Part shown: piece after piece, positions 1-9,689 of the stretch
Numbering within the stretch: the stretch's first letter is position 1
How the letters are laid out: each line of letters opens with the position of its first letter
Assembly: GCA_026874595.1 (NCBI GenBank)
Contig: CM049306.1
Location: 53,784,019-53,848,018, forward strand
Origin: Sipunculus nudus
Taxonomy: Eukaryota > Annelida > Sipuncula > Golfingiida > Sipunculidae
Reading direction: 5' to 3'
DNA: 64,000 nucleotides
The notes under the pieces: generated by a model
Seen by the model: only the letters and a program-made list of their open reading frames with translations
What the model was told of the DNA's origin: nothing
Databases searched by the model: none
Made by a program: the position numbers and the translations under genes

Positions 1-480
1 GTGTAGCTTGGCGAAATCTGCAGTCCAGGAGCCGGTCAGCTTGCATTAGAGTTGAGACAGATGAGAGATTATGTCTATAAGGGTAGATTGTCGGTGTCTT
101 AGAAAGGGCATAATGAATTCTCTGTAACGGACTTCAGAGCGAGATTCGCATTTTGGACTGGTTAACATGGCAATATAAACCTGTTGTGAGCGCTTCAAGG
201 AACAAACCGATGACATTAGTTAAACGAGTATCTGTGGAGGTTCAGGGTATCGCTGTGAGGAAGGATAATCGGTTACTTAGAGTTTGGTGATTCCAGGAGA
301 CATCCTCTGTGAAAAACATTGATTCTAAGCCAAGAAAAAATCGTATGTGCGCTAATTATTGAGTACTGATTGAACTGAGTCTCGAGACGCAAACCAGTAA
401 TCTATCCAGGCACAGTTGGTGGTCGGAGCCGTGTTTTTTAAAGATGACAGATTGTACTATGAACACAGCGCGAACAAACA
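1..480 (+). pseudogene. Decayed plus-strand copy of the X block (mate at 10500-11200, minus)
   Basis: Aligned by eye, this stretch matches the reverse complement of 10500-11200. It shares the words TGTAACGGACTTCAG and GATTCCAGGAGACAT and the spacing between them. In the mate a minus-strand frame is open and contains NLAIYTCCEHF and FKRVTVEVRDIAVW. Here the matching frame has lost about 4 bases and the Y of AIYTCC has become a stop, so this copy is broken. The stop codon before GATTCCAGG is kept in both. The copy may begin left of the window. Function is unknown. Confidence 0.45.
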
Positions 481-1437
481 ATGAGCTGGGCAACGCAACA
501 TCCCAATGCCACGGGTTATATGATAAGGAGAAGTGTAAACAAGGGACTACTCTGTGTACTGTGGTTGACAGACCTGGTGGTTGTTTCTGTGATTAATATC
601 GAACTTTTATTATCACCAGTTCTTACATATATTGAGAGAAACTTAAGTGTATGTTTTCTGTAATATATTGATTTGTTTTGTTAACTTGTGGCTGATTTAT
701 CTTTTAGAGTGTACTGATACATGAGTTTCAGCCAGTTGGCCTGACAGTTTAAAAAACCTGGTCTTTCACATCTCTAGTGGTGTGACGCTAGCAAATTAAT
801 ATGTCGTGAGCTTGACTCTGTCAAATCCATCGTTGATCATGCGGACGCCACATCCTCTAATTAGTAGACAGAGTCCTGCATGTTATATAAACAAAAATAA
901 TTAATTAAAAGTAAGACAAAATGGCGTCGGTAGTTTTTATACCCAGAAGGTATCAGAGAATGGTCATTGTTGGACGTCATACTGATGCCTATATTGACAT
1001 GCAAATGAGAGAAGTAATGTGACATGCATCTCAATGGTAACTTTTTTTTTAAAAGCACAGTTTATTGTATTTATAAAAAGCTTCCTTTGAAATATTCATG
1101 ACAATATATTCGATTTGAGTGCTTCATGAATAAATAGGTTTTGGCCCCAAGGCCCCATGTCTTATATAACTATAGATGTCGGCGACAGCAGCGACATGCT
1201 CGGAAGAAAAAACACGTCTCCTCTTGTATCTTCTCCTTGCCTATACACATACCTATCTTCTGCATTAGACAGACATGTACACAAAAAAGTAGAGATGTCC
1301 ACATACACACAAAAACAATTATTGTTCCACAGACTCGGGGGAACAAAATAAAATATAATTTAAAGATCAAGACGATACATGGAGTTTGCCCTTGGAAATA
1401 CAAAAAATGCACTTCAGTACTTGAATGGTGCATGAGC
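481..1437. other. No gene seen
   Basis: AT-rich sequence. Short open frames on both strands show no recognisable motif, no splice-site pairing and no second copy in the window. A small cluster of CA-rich text at about 1270-1320 is the only simple-sequence feature noted. Confidence 0.5.
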
Positions 1438-1990
1438 TCAACAATAGTCCATTTTCCATTCCTTTGAAAAATCATTAAGTGAATTTATGCCATAGCACAG
1501 ATTAGCAACGGTACCAAGTAACTGGTATTCATTTGCAAAAACAAAAGATCTATACAAAACAAGAAGCCCAGACTTTTCACCATAAGAGCTTGATCTATTT
1601 CTGCCATTTTCTGAGTCCATGGACGATTGGTTAGATTCATTACGTAAAAACTGATATTTGCCAAAATGCATCTGTGAACATACTTGCTTTGCAGGTTGCG
1701 CTTCCTCATAAATGCCGAAAAGGAAATATTTACTTTCGCTTTTGTGTTAAATCAGTATGACTGAAAAACTAATCAAACCCCTGTTCTTGTTACGGAACTT
1801 TCTTGGAAAAATTTAGTAATTCTTCAATACCATTCGGTGTCTCTGTTTTCTACTCAACGCAGTTTTATGGTTACAGCTGTCGGTCTATTTTTGTCTGTCT
1901 TTGCACAGCATATTCCAGCAGTTAACAATGTGTTGTTGGAAAAAATTCATTTTATCGGTGTATGCACTCCATGAGAACAGTCTATACTCT
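1438..1990 (-). pseudogene. Decayed copy of the P block
   Basis: Collinear with 12655-13170 on the same strand. Shared landmarks include TGCTGTGCAAAGACA, CTGATTTAAC and AAAGTCTGGGC. Read on the minus strand, both copies give related peptides: LTAGICCAKTDKNR here and LPADICCAKTNNNQ in the mate. A TGA interrupts this copy soon after. A later frame reads MDSENGRNRSSSYGEKSG, whose mate carries stops and an extra base. Amino-acid-like conservation between old copies suggests part of this was coding. No domain is recognised. It could instead be conserved non-coding sequence of a duplicated unit. Confidence 0.4.
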
Positions 1991-2231
1991 TTTACCAAAT
2001 ATCTCTAAGGCCTTTGCTGCTTTCTTCACCACATTTCACAGACAGACATGCAAAGAATATTACCCGCATGAAATTGAACCAGGTGGCGCCGCCCTTATCT
2101 CTGCTTATAGACCTGCGGTCCAAAATGTTTTATTTTTCCCTTGCAGGGAAATTATCTGAAAACTAAATTAAATCGGATTATTTTCAAACTGAGGTTTCCA
2201 CAAGACTTCGATTTTCAGATTTCCCATGTTT

Positions 2232-2281
2232 TCACACACACACACACACACACACACCCTCACAAACACACACACATATAA
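2232..2281. repeat. (CA)n microsatellite
   Basis: Nearly pure CA repeat with two short interruptions, directly before an AGGGCTGG element-like end at 2281. Confidence 0.95.
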
Positions 2282-2410
2282 GGGCTGGGTATCGGTCCGC
2301 CACATCCAGTACAATACGTATCGCGATACAGTTAATTCGATACCGATACGTATTGACGATACGTTTCATTTCTCTTTGTTTATCATTTCTTAATAAAAGC
2401 TCTGTTTCTT
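2281..2410. mobile_element. Remnant of an AGGGCTG-ended element
   Basis: The stretch starts AGGGCTGGGTATCGG and is full of ATACGTATCG/CGATACG near-palindromes, then runs into a (TA)n tract. The AGGGCTG start followed by GTATC and GATACG words resembles the ends at 4797 and 37084. Such ends are typical of hAT-type non-autonomous elements. The other end and a target duplication were not identified. Confidence 0.35.

Positions 2411-2413
<3 letters not shown>

Positions 2414-2463
<50 letters not shown>
2414..2463. repeat. (TA)n microsatellite
   Basis: About 25 TA units without interruption. Confidence 0.97.
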
Positions 2464-2468
<5 letters not shown>

Positions 2469-2690
2469 AATATACCCAAGTTGAGCAGGTTAAGCTTTAT
2501 TTTAAAGAAATAAACAGACTAGTTGATTGTAATTATCTTATTAAAACTACCAAAATCTCGATCTTCGTTGAGCCCTTTGCAGGATTCCCCCCCCCCCTCC
2601 CCCGCACAAACAGTTTTATTACTTTTGATGGGAAAGATCATAGGCTTTATTTTTTACACAGTTTTGTATATTTCTGTGAATATGAATCCA

Positions 2691-3247
2691 TTAAGCCTCG
2701 GTCACAACCGGGATACGGTCGCCGTACGGAGAGTGTTTTGGGCTATTCCTTGCGGTAGTCGCACGGCAACCGTGCGTTTTTCAAAGGCCGCAGGGACTCC
2801 GCAACGACCGTAACTGACATTAGCGCAACGCTTAAGTTGTTGCGGCGGCCATGCGTCAGCCAGCCACCTGCGGGCTCCGTACAGTAGACGTACGGAGGTC
2901 GTAAGATGCCCGCGCGATTTTTATCGCCAACTCGGCTACTCGAGAGACGTACGGCGTACCTGCGGCTGTCGAAAGGGGTCTTTGCTGCTTCCGCAAGGTC
3001 AGCTTGGGGCGTCCGCAGGGTCAGCTTTCTTTACCGTGCGAGAACCGTTAGAATGAGAAAGACACCGTGCCGTTCCCGCACGTCGGCCGCATGAGTATTC
3101 CTGGGGTTTCAAAAAGCGAACGGTGATCTACGGTGTGCGAAAGCCGCAGCGGGTTGTGACCGAGGCTTAAGTATTCCTGCGGTCCCAAAAAACCGTGCGG
3201 TACTCTACGGTGTGCGGTGACCGCAGCGGGTTGTGACCGAGGCTTAA
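2691..3247. mobile_element. GC-rich MITE with perfect 19-bp TIRs at TTAA
   Basis: The left end TTAAGCCTCGGTCACAACC is the exact reverse complement of the right end GGTTGTGACCGAGGCTTAA. The body is much richer in GC than its flanks and is packed with GTACGG/CCGTAC words in both directions. The right terminal segment is duplicated in tandem (inner copy ends at about 3171). TTAA at both borders fits target-site use by piggyBac or Kolobok families; which one is not decidable here. Open frames inside are by-products of GC content. No transposase is present, so the element is non-autonomous. Confidence 0.8.
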
Positions 3248-3248
3248 G

Positions 3249-3281
<33 letters not shown>
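3248..3281. repeat. (GT)(GA)n microsatellite
   Basis: Short GT run followed by about 14 GA units, immediately outside the TTAA MITE. Confidence 0.95.
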
Positions 3282-3710
3282 ATATTTTATTCGACATAAA
3301 AGTAAAGCATCCATACAAAATATATTCAGTATGTTAGTCAATATTTTTGTTTTTATTAGGTCTAGGGACTGTTGTTAAGGATTTTAATCCGCCGACACAA
3401 CAACCCCCGGTGCATGAAACATGGAGAGAGAGAAATTGTACATAAATATGGAGGTTAAATGATTATGCATACTTAATATTTGAGACTATATGATTTAATG
3501 AGGAAATTTGTAAAAAAAACTGTAAAGATTTACAACTTGAATTACTGAAATTATAGTTTGTTATTGATTAAACAAATTTTTTATGGCTTAGGCTAATTTT
3601 TGTTACAGATGTAGCAGTTTATCTGAAGGCATTTGTCTTTATAATAATTTATAAAATGTTGTTTGATGTAGCAATTCAAACCTTGAAGATTATGAGTGAA
3701 CAAAGCTGAA
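3282..3710. other. No gene seen
   Basis: AT-rich sequence with no second copy in the window and no coding signal on either strand. Confidence 0.5.
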
Positions 3711-3711
3711 A

Positions 3712-3813
3712 AAAGTTCAACTTTCTCTGCTTTGCAGCGCAGCAAAAATGCTCAGCCGTTTATTTGCAGCGCTTTGCAGCGCAGCGCAGCGTTCGGTGTG
3801 GCCGGGCCTTAAT
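3712..3813. mobile_element. One end of a GCAGCG-rich MITE
   Basis: The text runs through repeated GCAGCG/GCGCTTTGCAGCGC words and ends GTTCGGTGTGGCCGGGCC followed by TTAA. Its reverse complement matches the left end at 60744 (GGCCCGTCCATACCGAACG). Both ends sit beside TTAA. Only one end is seen here, so this is a truncated copy or the partner end has decayed. Confidence 0.55.
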
Positions 3814-4385
3814 GGGGTTTAAAAAGTAGAAAAAACGCTCCGTCTGCCCAAAAAGTGTCCGTTAGGCGGGGTGTCCGCTAACTGCATGTTATTATGCGGC
3901 GTATGTAATCATTCCATGGATACCCGCCGCATATGAAGCTTCAAGTAAACTGGCGAACGTAAATCCTGTACTGGGCAAAAATTCCTGTAAAATCAAATAT
4001 TGTGTTTGTAACAGGGAAACTTACGCCTGTGGGAGCAAAATATGTTAATGTGTTCGCCTGAACAATGAAATCCCCTCCAGACATGCTTGTTTTTACCGCT
4101 TGAAATCAAGACCTACCTGATTCAACTGTTTAATGGACATGCCGATTTTAAAGTGGTATGTTATGTTACCATATGATACAAATATGTTTATATCCTTATA
4201 TATGACACATTTTAGCTGGGAGATTATTGTTTTGTTGTCCAGTGGAATGTCTCCAGTTTTCAAATGCCTCCTACTAGGGCTCTCTCAGCGGAGGGAACCG
4301 AAGCGTAAGGAGAGAGCACGAAAGCTATGGGCCAGGTGTCCGTCTGCTGCCCGAGGTTTCACTGTATGATAAAGCGAATAAGTGT
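3814..4385. other. No gene seen
   Basis: Mixed sequence. The frame at 4133-4369 starts hydrophobic and ends arginine-rich but shows no splice context, homologue or domain. Confidence 0.45.
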
Positions 4386-4400
4386 CACACACACACACTA

Positions 4401-4441
<41 letters not shown>
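4386..4441. repeat. (CA)n and (TA)n microsatellite
   Basis: Short CA run, a spacer, then about 19 TA units. Confidence 0.95.
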
Positions 4442-4444
<3 letters not shown>

Positions 4445-4479
4445 GATATAGACGTGAATGTACCTTGTTCCTAGTAGCA

Positions 4480-4797
4480 ATATGTGATGTGAATATCGAT
4501 TTCATTAATAAAGAGGAAAGTCAGTATCATTTTCCTATTATCGCTTACATGCACCTGCTTTTCATGAAAGTACTGACGTGCATGCGTATAAACATTTCGA
4601 ATCAAGTAGTTAAAGGCAAAACAACAAATATATAGAGCATTAAGTTTTAAAAATCGTCAAGGTTATATTTAAACTTTGAGTCATATCCCTATTCGTTAGC
4701 AATCAATGTTTTACATGATACGACCGATACAGCATGCAACGCATTTCGTGAATCGATTCGTATCGATATATCGATATATTGATACAGCCCTAATATA
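4480..4797 (-). mobile_element. K repeat, minus copy (hAT-like end AGGGCTGTATC)
   Basis: The reverse complement begins AGGGCTGTATCAATATATCG and follows 37084-37395 almost base for base for about 310 bp, through GCATGCACGTCA and TTCCTCTTTATTA. Both copies end where a microsatellite starts. The AGGGCTG start is typical of hAT termini, but no paired TIR or 8-bp target duplication was confirmed. Confidence 0.6.
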
Positions 4798-4829
4798 TAT
4801 ATACATGTATATATCTATATATATTAGAG

Positions 4830-7198
4830 ACGAGATTGAAATCCAGGTGGGTTAAAATTCGCCTGGACGAAATTACGATTGTGATCTCGCCTAGACGAGA
4901 TTGTGATTGTGATCTCGCCTAGACGAATTTTAAACTCGCCTAGACGAGATCACAACCGCAATCTCGCGAGATTAAAATCCATCACTGAGCAGGCCAGGAT
5001 TTTAATCTCGCCTAGGCGAGTTTAAATCCGTCTGAATCCATCTGATATCAGTTTAAATCTGATCACAAGTTCACAAGTAATATATATATTAACAGTTACA
5101 GAATGTTATAAGATTAACATTTTTACAGTAATGCAATAATTAATAATGTAATAACAAACAATAATTTTGGAAATGGAATGATGAAATATGTATTTGATAA
5201 TTACTTCCATCATTGATGTGTCACATGTGGTTTACAGCATCCATATCATACTGGTCAATTATTTGCTGAAATTAACTTTACTTTTCCCCTAGTTTTCTTA
5301 ACAACTTTTGTATTATTCATTTTACTCATAATGTGTGTCATGGTAGAGACTGCGATCTGGTAGAAACTTTGATCAGAGCCTCTACTGGTAGAAACTTTAA
5401 TCAGAGTCTCTGCTAGTAGAAACCATGATCGGAGTCTCTACCAGTAGATATTCCGATTCTACTGGTAGAGACTCCAATCACAGTTCCTACCAGTAGAAAC
5501 TGCGATCGATACAGGATCATCCATCAAGCATACCTTTTATCAACCAGATCGCAGTCTCTACATTGACATAGATCGGAATCTTCCAATGGAAACTTTAATC
5601 TTACTGGTAGAGACTCAAATCACAGTTCGAACCATTAGAAACTGCGATTGGTCAAGGATCACCAAATTAGCACACCTTTATCTAAACCTTTCAGATGTGG
5701 CATCTATCAATGAAAAAAAAGTGAAAACCTAATTAATGCCTTACCTGTAATATCTTTTCCACCTATTCAGTGGTTTTATTAGAAGGACAGACATCAAGGG
5801 TAATAATGTTTTACAACACAATGGTTCCTTGCCTCTGATATGCTTCACTACCATTGAGTAGTAAGTAACAAGGACTTACAGGTAGGTTTTTGAAGGGGAA
5901 AAAAGTCACAAGAAATGAAGTCACAATTTTAGATTTAAAAAAAAGTCACATATTCAATTTTTAAATATACCCCTTGAACAATATTTTTGTCCCTTTTCCT
6001 ACGCAAAGTTATGACTTATCTTCCTGTGACCTTTTTTCTTACAACCATAGAATCTTATTTTGGCATGACACCAGCAGAATTAGAGTTTCTATCAGTAAAA
6101 GTGAAATTCCTACCAGTAGGATTGCAGTTTCTACCGGTAGGAACAGTGATTGAGTCTCAACTAGTAGAATCAGAGTTTCTACTGTTTGAGATTCAGATCG
6201 TGGTTACTACCGGCAGAGACTCCGATCGTAGTTTTTACCAGCGGAAACTCTGATTCTATCAGATCACAGTCTCTACCTTGACATATATAATATTTTTCTG
6301 ATTTTTTTATAATATAGGGTTTTGTGAGGGACTTTGTGAAGATTTAATATTTATTTAGACTGTGGTACAAGATAACTGCCTTTTTTGTAGAGTATTATAT
6401 CATATCACAATAAGTATGATTTCTAGATCCATAGATTAATAGATCACTTATGCATGTGACCATGCATTGAACTATATTGATAACTAATAAGTACGTTATA
6501 TTTGTCTTCTAAAAAACACTACATAAATAATACTACTAATACCAGTTCCACTTCAAATTAATAATGACAACAAAATTATTATGTAAATAATCAGAAGATG
6601 CCCACATCATTTATCATTTAAATATGCCATATACAATTCCCATGTAAGTTTCTTATTACTGAGTTTATAAATAAAAAAATAATAATAAAAAATCCATTTC
6701 CAAAATTAATGTTTATTTATACATTTATAATACAATATTTTGTAAATATTAATAAATTTATTACTTGTGAACGATACATAACCAAATTAATAAAAATATA
6801 TGATAAAAAGAATCCTTTTCAAAAATTTATATTAATCATTAAATTGATAAATAATATTCTGTAAATATTATATATGTGAAATACATAACCAATCAGTGTT
6901 GAAATATTGAAAGTCATCTTTCATATGTCAATTACAAGGCATAATATATTAGGAAATTAGTGATCTTATCACTATTTTAATCTCGCCTAGGCAGATTTTA
7001 AATTTGCCTAAGTGATATCAGGCAAATTTTAAACTCGCGTGGATGATACAAGGCGGATTTATAACCTGCTCCATGCATGATGGATTTCAATCTCGCCTAG
7101 GAGAGTTTAAAATACGTCTAGGCGAGATCACAATCGCGATCTCGCCTAAGCGAGATCACAATCGCAATCTCGTCTAGGCAAATTTAAAATCCTCCTGA

Positions 7199-7203
<5 letters not shown>
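4830..7203. mobile_element. Foldback element of about 2.4 kb with long inverted arms
   Basis: The reverse complement of the right part repeats the left part in the same order. First come clusters of CTCGCCTAGRCGAGAT palindromes with TTTTAAA spacers (4850-5060 and 6970-7200). Next is an AT-rich stretch sharing TTCACAAGTAATA and AATTTTGGAAATGGA. Innermost are clusters of CTACCAGTAGAAACTG-type palindromes (5340-5660 and 6080-6280). Arms are about 0.8-1.1 kb around an unpaired centre near 5.7-6.0 kb. (TA)n tracts abut both ends. No transposase frame is present. This architecture matches foldback-type elements, but assignment to a named family is not possible here. Confidence 0.75.

Positions 7204-7259
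<56 letters not shown>
7204..7259. repeat. (TA)n microsatellite
   Basis: About 28 TA units at the right edge of the foldback element. Confidence 0.97.
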
Positions 7260-7262
<3 letters not shown>

Positions 7263-7370
7263 CATGTAATGCTTGGAGTAAAATAACTAATATGTTGAAG
7301 TCTTATGTTAAACTTTGCATTTTACCGGGGTCCGTGGTTTCGACAGCACACAGGATCGTTCACGATCGAC

Positions 7371-7433
7371 CGCAACCAGGTCCTTGTGCTCTATAGTTGT
7401 TCTTTAGCCGTTCATAAATATCCTGATCCTCAG
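7371..7433 (-). CDS. Candidate terminal exon with YERL motif
   Basis: On the minus strand an acceptor-like ...TTATTAG is followed by an open frame reading EDQDIYERLKNNYRAQGPG and then a stop. The frame is acidic then basic and looks like a cytoplasmic tail; YERL fits the YxxL class of sorting or ITAM-half motifs. Only one copy was found. It lies downstream of the A module exons on the same strand. The frame is short, so it could be chance; the acceptor and composition are the only support. Confidence 0.3.
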
Positions 7434-7443
7434 CTAATAACTT

Positions 7444-7790
7444 TGAAAGCAAATAAATGCAGATAACTTAAATAAAATCTAATTGCTTAGAAAATATGAA
7501 ATTATGAAATATAAAAAGTGAAAATTAATCATGAAAATTGGGAAATTAATTTAAATTTGAGATATTGCAGTTCAACGGTGTCATTGTGTATGACAATGCA
7601 ATTCCTCATTCGCCATACTCTTGGATCGCTCTTATTAATTATATTATATTATTTATATTTTGAAACTGTATTCCTCCCACTTGAATCTAATTTGACATCA
7701 CTATAACGTTTATTGTCATATATACCCTTTCCTTCACTGTCTGAATTATGCCTGATCATTACGCCCGGTAATTATGCAAGATCACAAAGA
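7444..7790. other. No gene seen
   Basis: AT-rich stretch. The last 60 bases begin the Q block shared with 13365 onward (TTACTGTCTTAATTATGCC-like text). Confidence 0.45.
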
Positions 7791-7812
7791 GTAGCGACCC
7801 ACGCTTCCATAC

Positions 7813-7872
7813 CTGCAGTAATTACAGTGAACTGATCCCTGCATTGCCAGTCGAATGAGATCAGCACAAAAC
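7813..7872 (-). pseudogene. Q exon, copy A
   Basis: Minus-strand text shared with 13418-13490 and 26352-26472. It reads DLIRLAMQGSVHCNYC before a CAG|GTATGG donor-like site; the copy at 26.4 kb reads DFIRLALQDVIHPAP before GCCG|GTAAC. Distance from the shared GAT codon to the donor differs by 5 bases between the two, so at least one copy is out of phase. The pearl-like element is inserted at its upstream edge. Confidence 0.3.
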
Positions 7873-8092
7873 TAGATGTGGTCGGACAATGGTCCTCAGA
7901 GGGCCCGGCGTTTCTGCTGGTGCTGGACTAGTTTACATATGTGTGAAAAATTAAGTTAAATTTGAAAAATATCACAAACAGAAACAGGTTTTTATCAATA
8001 TACATGAGGGAAAAAATCAAACTAAAAAAATCATACAAGAAGATATGTCTGAAAAAATGTGTGCAATAGAAAATCACCGAATGTTGTCTGTT

Positions 8093-8820
8093 AGCCATAT
8101 TTAATTTTGAGCAAGTCTGTAATTTAATAGGCCTGGAACCCTCATAAGGACCAATGATCCCTGTAAATTTGGAAAAACTGATGTATGTTGTTGTTTAGTT
8201 ACCACGCATGAAAGATAATCAGCAATTAGACAGTGGTAGCCATATTGAAATTCCAACAGGTCTGTAATTCAAAAGGTCTGGAGCCCTTATAGGCACCAAT
8301 CATCCCTGTGAATCTGGGAAAGCTGCAGTAGGTTGTTGTTGAATTATCGCGATTGAAAGAAAATCAGCGATCGGGCTGTTGCGGCCATATTTGAATTCCG
8401 ACAGGTCTGTAAATCAATAGGTCTGGAGCCCTCATAGGTACCAAACATCTCTGTGAATTTTGGAAAGCTGCAGTATGTTGTTGTTGAGTTATCGCGTGCG
8501 AAAGAAAAATCTGCGATTGGGCTGTGGCGGCCATATTTGAATTCCGACAAGTCTGTAATTCGATAGGTCTGGAGCCCTCATAGGTACCAATCATCCCTGT
8601 GAATTTGGGAAAGCTGCAGTATGTTGTTGTTGAGTTATTGCGTGCAAAAGAAAATCAGCGATTATGCTGTGGCGGCCATATTTGATAACCGACAAGTCTG
8701 TAATTCGATAAGTCTGGAGACAACATAGGTACCAATCATCCCTGGGAATTTGGGAAAGCTGCAGTATGTTGTTGTTGAGTTATCGCAGGCGAAATAAAGT
8801 GTCACTGACGGAAGGACGGA
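8093..8820 (+). repeat. Tandem array, five units of 145-146 bp
   Basis: The word GCCATAT recurs at about 8093, 8239, 8384, 8530 and 8675, giving periods of 146, 145, 146 and 145. Units share GGTCTGGAGCCCTCATAGG and GCTGCAGTATGTTGTTGTTG. The first unit is the most diverged and the middle ones the most alike. Open frames on the minus strand across the array are repeats of one another, not a gene. Confidence 0.9.
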
Positions 8821-8866
8821 AGTACGGAAGGACGGATGGACGGAATGACGGAAGGACGGACTGACA
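8806..8866 (+). repeat. ACGG-type microsatellite
   Basis: Degenerate GACGGAAG/GACGGATG run between the tandem array and the 3' end of the pearl-like element. Confidence 0.9.
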
Positions 8867-8885
8867 CGGTGATCACTATAGGGCA

Positions 8886-8900
8886 CCGCTTGTCAAGCGG
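8886..8900 (+). other. 3' terminal hairpin of the pearl-like element
   Basis: CCGCTT-GTC-AAGCGG forms a perfect 6-bp stem just inside the right border, in the position where Helitron-like elements carry their terminal stem-loop. Confidence 0.6.
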
Positions 8901-9009
8901 GGCCGTTAAAATCTTGGTTTAGTTAACATGGGATTGTTGTTACACAAAATATAGGTTTATGTACACTGTATATAACTTTACAATACACACTTTGTAATAC
9001 AGCCCCTTT

Positions 9010-9077
9010 TTATTCGTCAACAGGTGCAACATTCTTATAAAATACGCCATTTCCCGATGTTTCTTCATCATCTGCAT
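9010..9077 (-). CDS. Tail exon, copy A, with ITIM-like VFYKNV
   Basis: Minus-strand acceptor ...ACTGTTTCAG is followed by a phase 1 frame beginning DADDEETSGNGV and ending VFYKNVAPVDE before TAA. The tail is acidic and ends in V-x-Y-x-x-V, which fits the ITIM consensus [ILVS]xYxx[ILV]. Copies at 19001-19020 and 26530-26549 share the acceptor and first residues (DEDVVN and DADVEN) but stop early. The copy near 13570-13632 keeps VFYE and PVDE but has lost the AG acceptor and a base. The upstream exon of this copy (9260-9412) is broken, so this exon may be part of a pseudogene. Confidence 0.5.
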
Positions 9078-9259
9078 CTGAAACAGTACATGTGAAAACA
9101 ACACATGAACACCTGAAAATATTAAATATCACATATTAGTAAAATTTCAGTTTTTTTCATAGAAACTAATGTTGGTGTATTATATCCAGGAATCCTATCA
9201 CACTGAACAATTCCATACACAAAGAAATCCATCGGCAACTTCCCCAACCCTATGAAAAA

Positions 9260-9412
9260 GTTCTTTCAGTTTTTGCGAATTTTTTCCATCACACATAAAA
9301 CTAAGAATATTGACCGCATATACACCAAAGTTTACCTATATTCGTATACTAAGGAATACTCGCTCTTTTCAAAAATTTACCATGCATATTAAAACAAATT
9401 GAGATCTAATTT
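9260..9412 (-). pseudogene. R exon, copy A (broken)
   Basis: Minus-strand text aligns with the R exon at 13876-14095. The peptide MHGKFLKRASIP here matches LTGKSLPRASN there. Two in-frame stops and a third further on break this copy. Confidence 0.4.
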
Positions 9413-9574
9413 CACCAACATGGTATGTACTAAACTTTTTACACGCAACTGTGTGTCTGCTGCACGGCAGAACCAGAAGAATTCTCATTATATATTTAAT
9501 TAATAATGTGATATTTGCCGACTAAGGAAGTATAAGTTTTATTTCTGATATTTTTGTTATTTCCGTTTCTTTTA

Positions 9575-9682
9575 CTAATTAGGGCTGGTGAATATTGTTC
9601 TCACAAGGACTTCGCTCATATGAACCCAATCTTTCTCCTGTCGTCCCATCAGGTCAACTTTCCCATTGTGTATTGAAGACAC
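9575..9682 (-). pseudogene. T exon, copy A
   Basis: Minus-strand acceptor-like TTTATCTATAG precedes a frame reading VSSIHNGKVDLMGRQ then EKDWVHMSEVL, followed by CTT|GTGAGA (donor-like) or by read-through to a stop after TSPN. Four other copies (12053, 14370, 22660 and 34702) keep the same block; all except the 14370 copy read it in one frame over most of its length. Substitutions are often conservative (N/D/E, K/R). Either it is an internal exon ending at GTGAGA or a terminal exon ending SPN. This copy is intact but its neighbours are not. No protein family recognised. Confidence 0.45.
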
Positions 9683-9689
9683 CTATAGA

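Larger units (their letters stand above)
7870..8930 (+). mobile_element. Pearl-like (Helentron-type non-autonomous) element
   Basis: The order is: a 5' segment of about 220 bp, five tandem cores of 145-146 bp, an ACGG-type microsatellite, a short 3' end with a perfect 6-bp hairpin, and an AAATCTTGG-type border. This is the organisation described for bivalve pearl elements, now grouped with non-autonomous Helitron-like elements. The paralogous module at 13365-13660 lacks the insert and gives an empty site near 13490-13512. Exact borders are uncertain by about 15 bases on each side. No Rep/helicase is encoded. Confidence 0.75.

Noticed and set aside
8344-8886. Three overlapping minus frames with repeated WPQQP/NMAATA text
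   Set aside because: They translate the 146-bp tandem array and ACGG tail of the pearl-like element.
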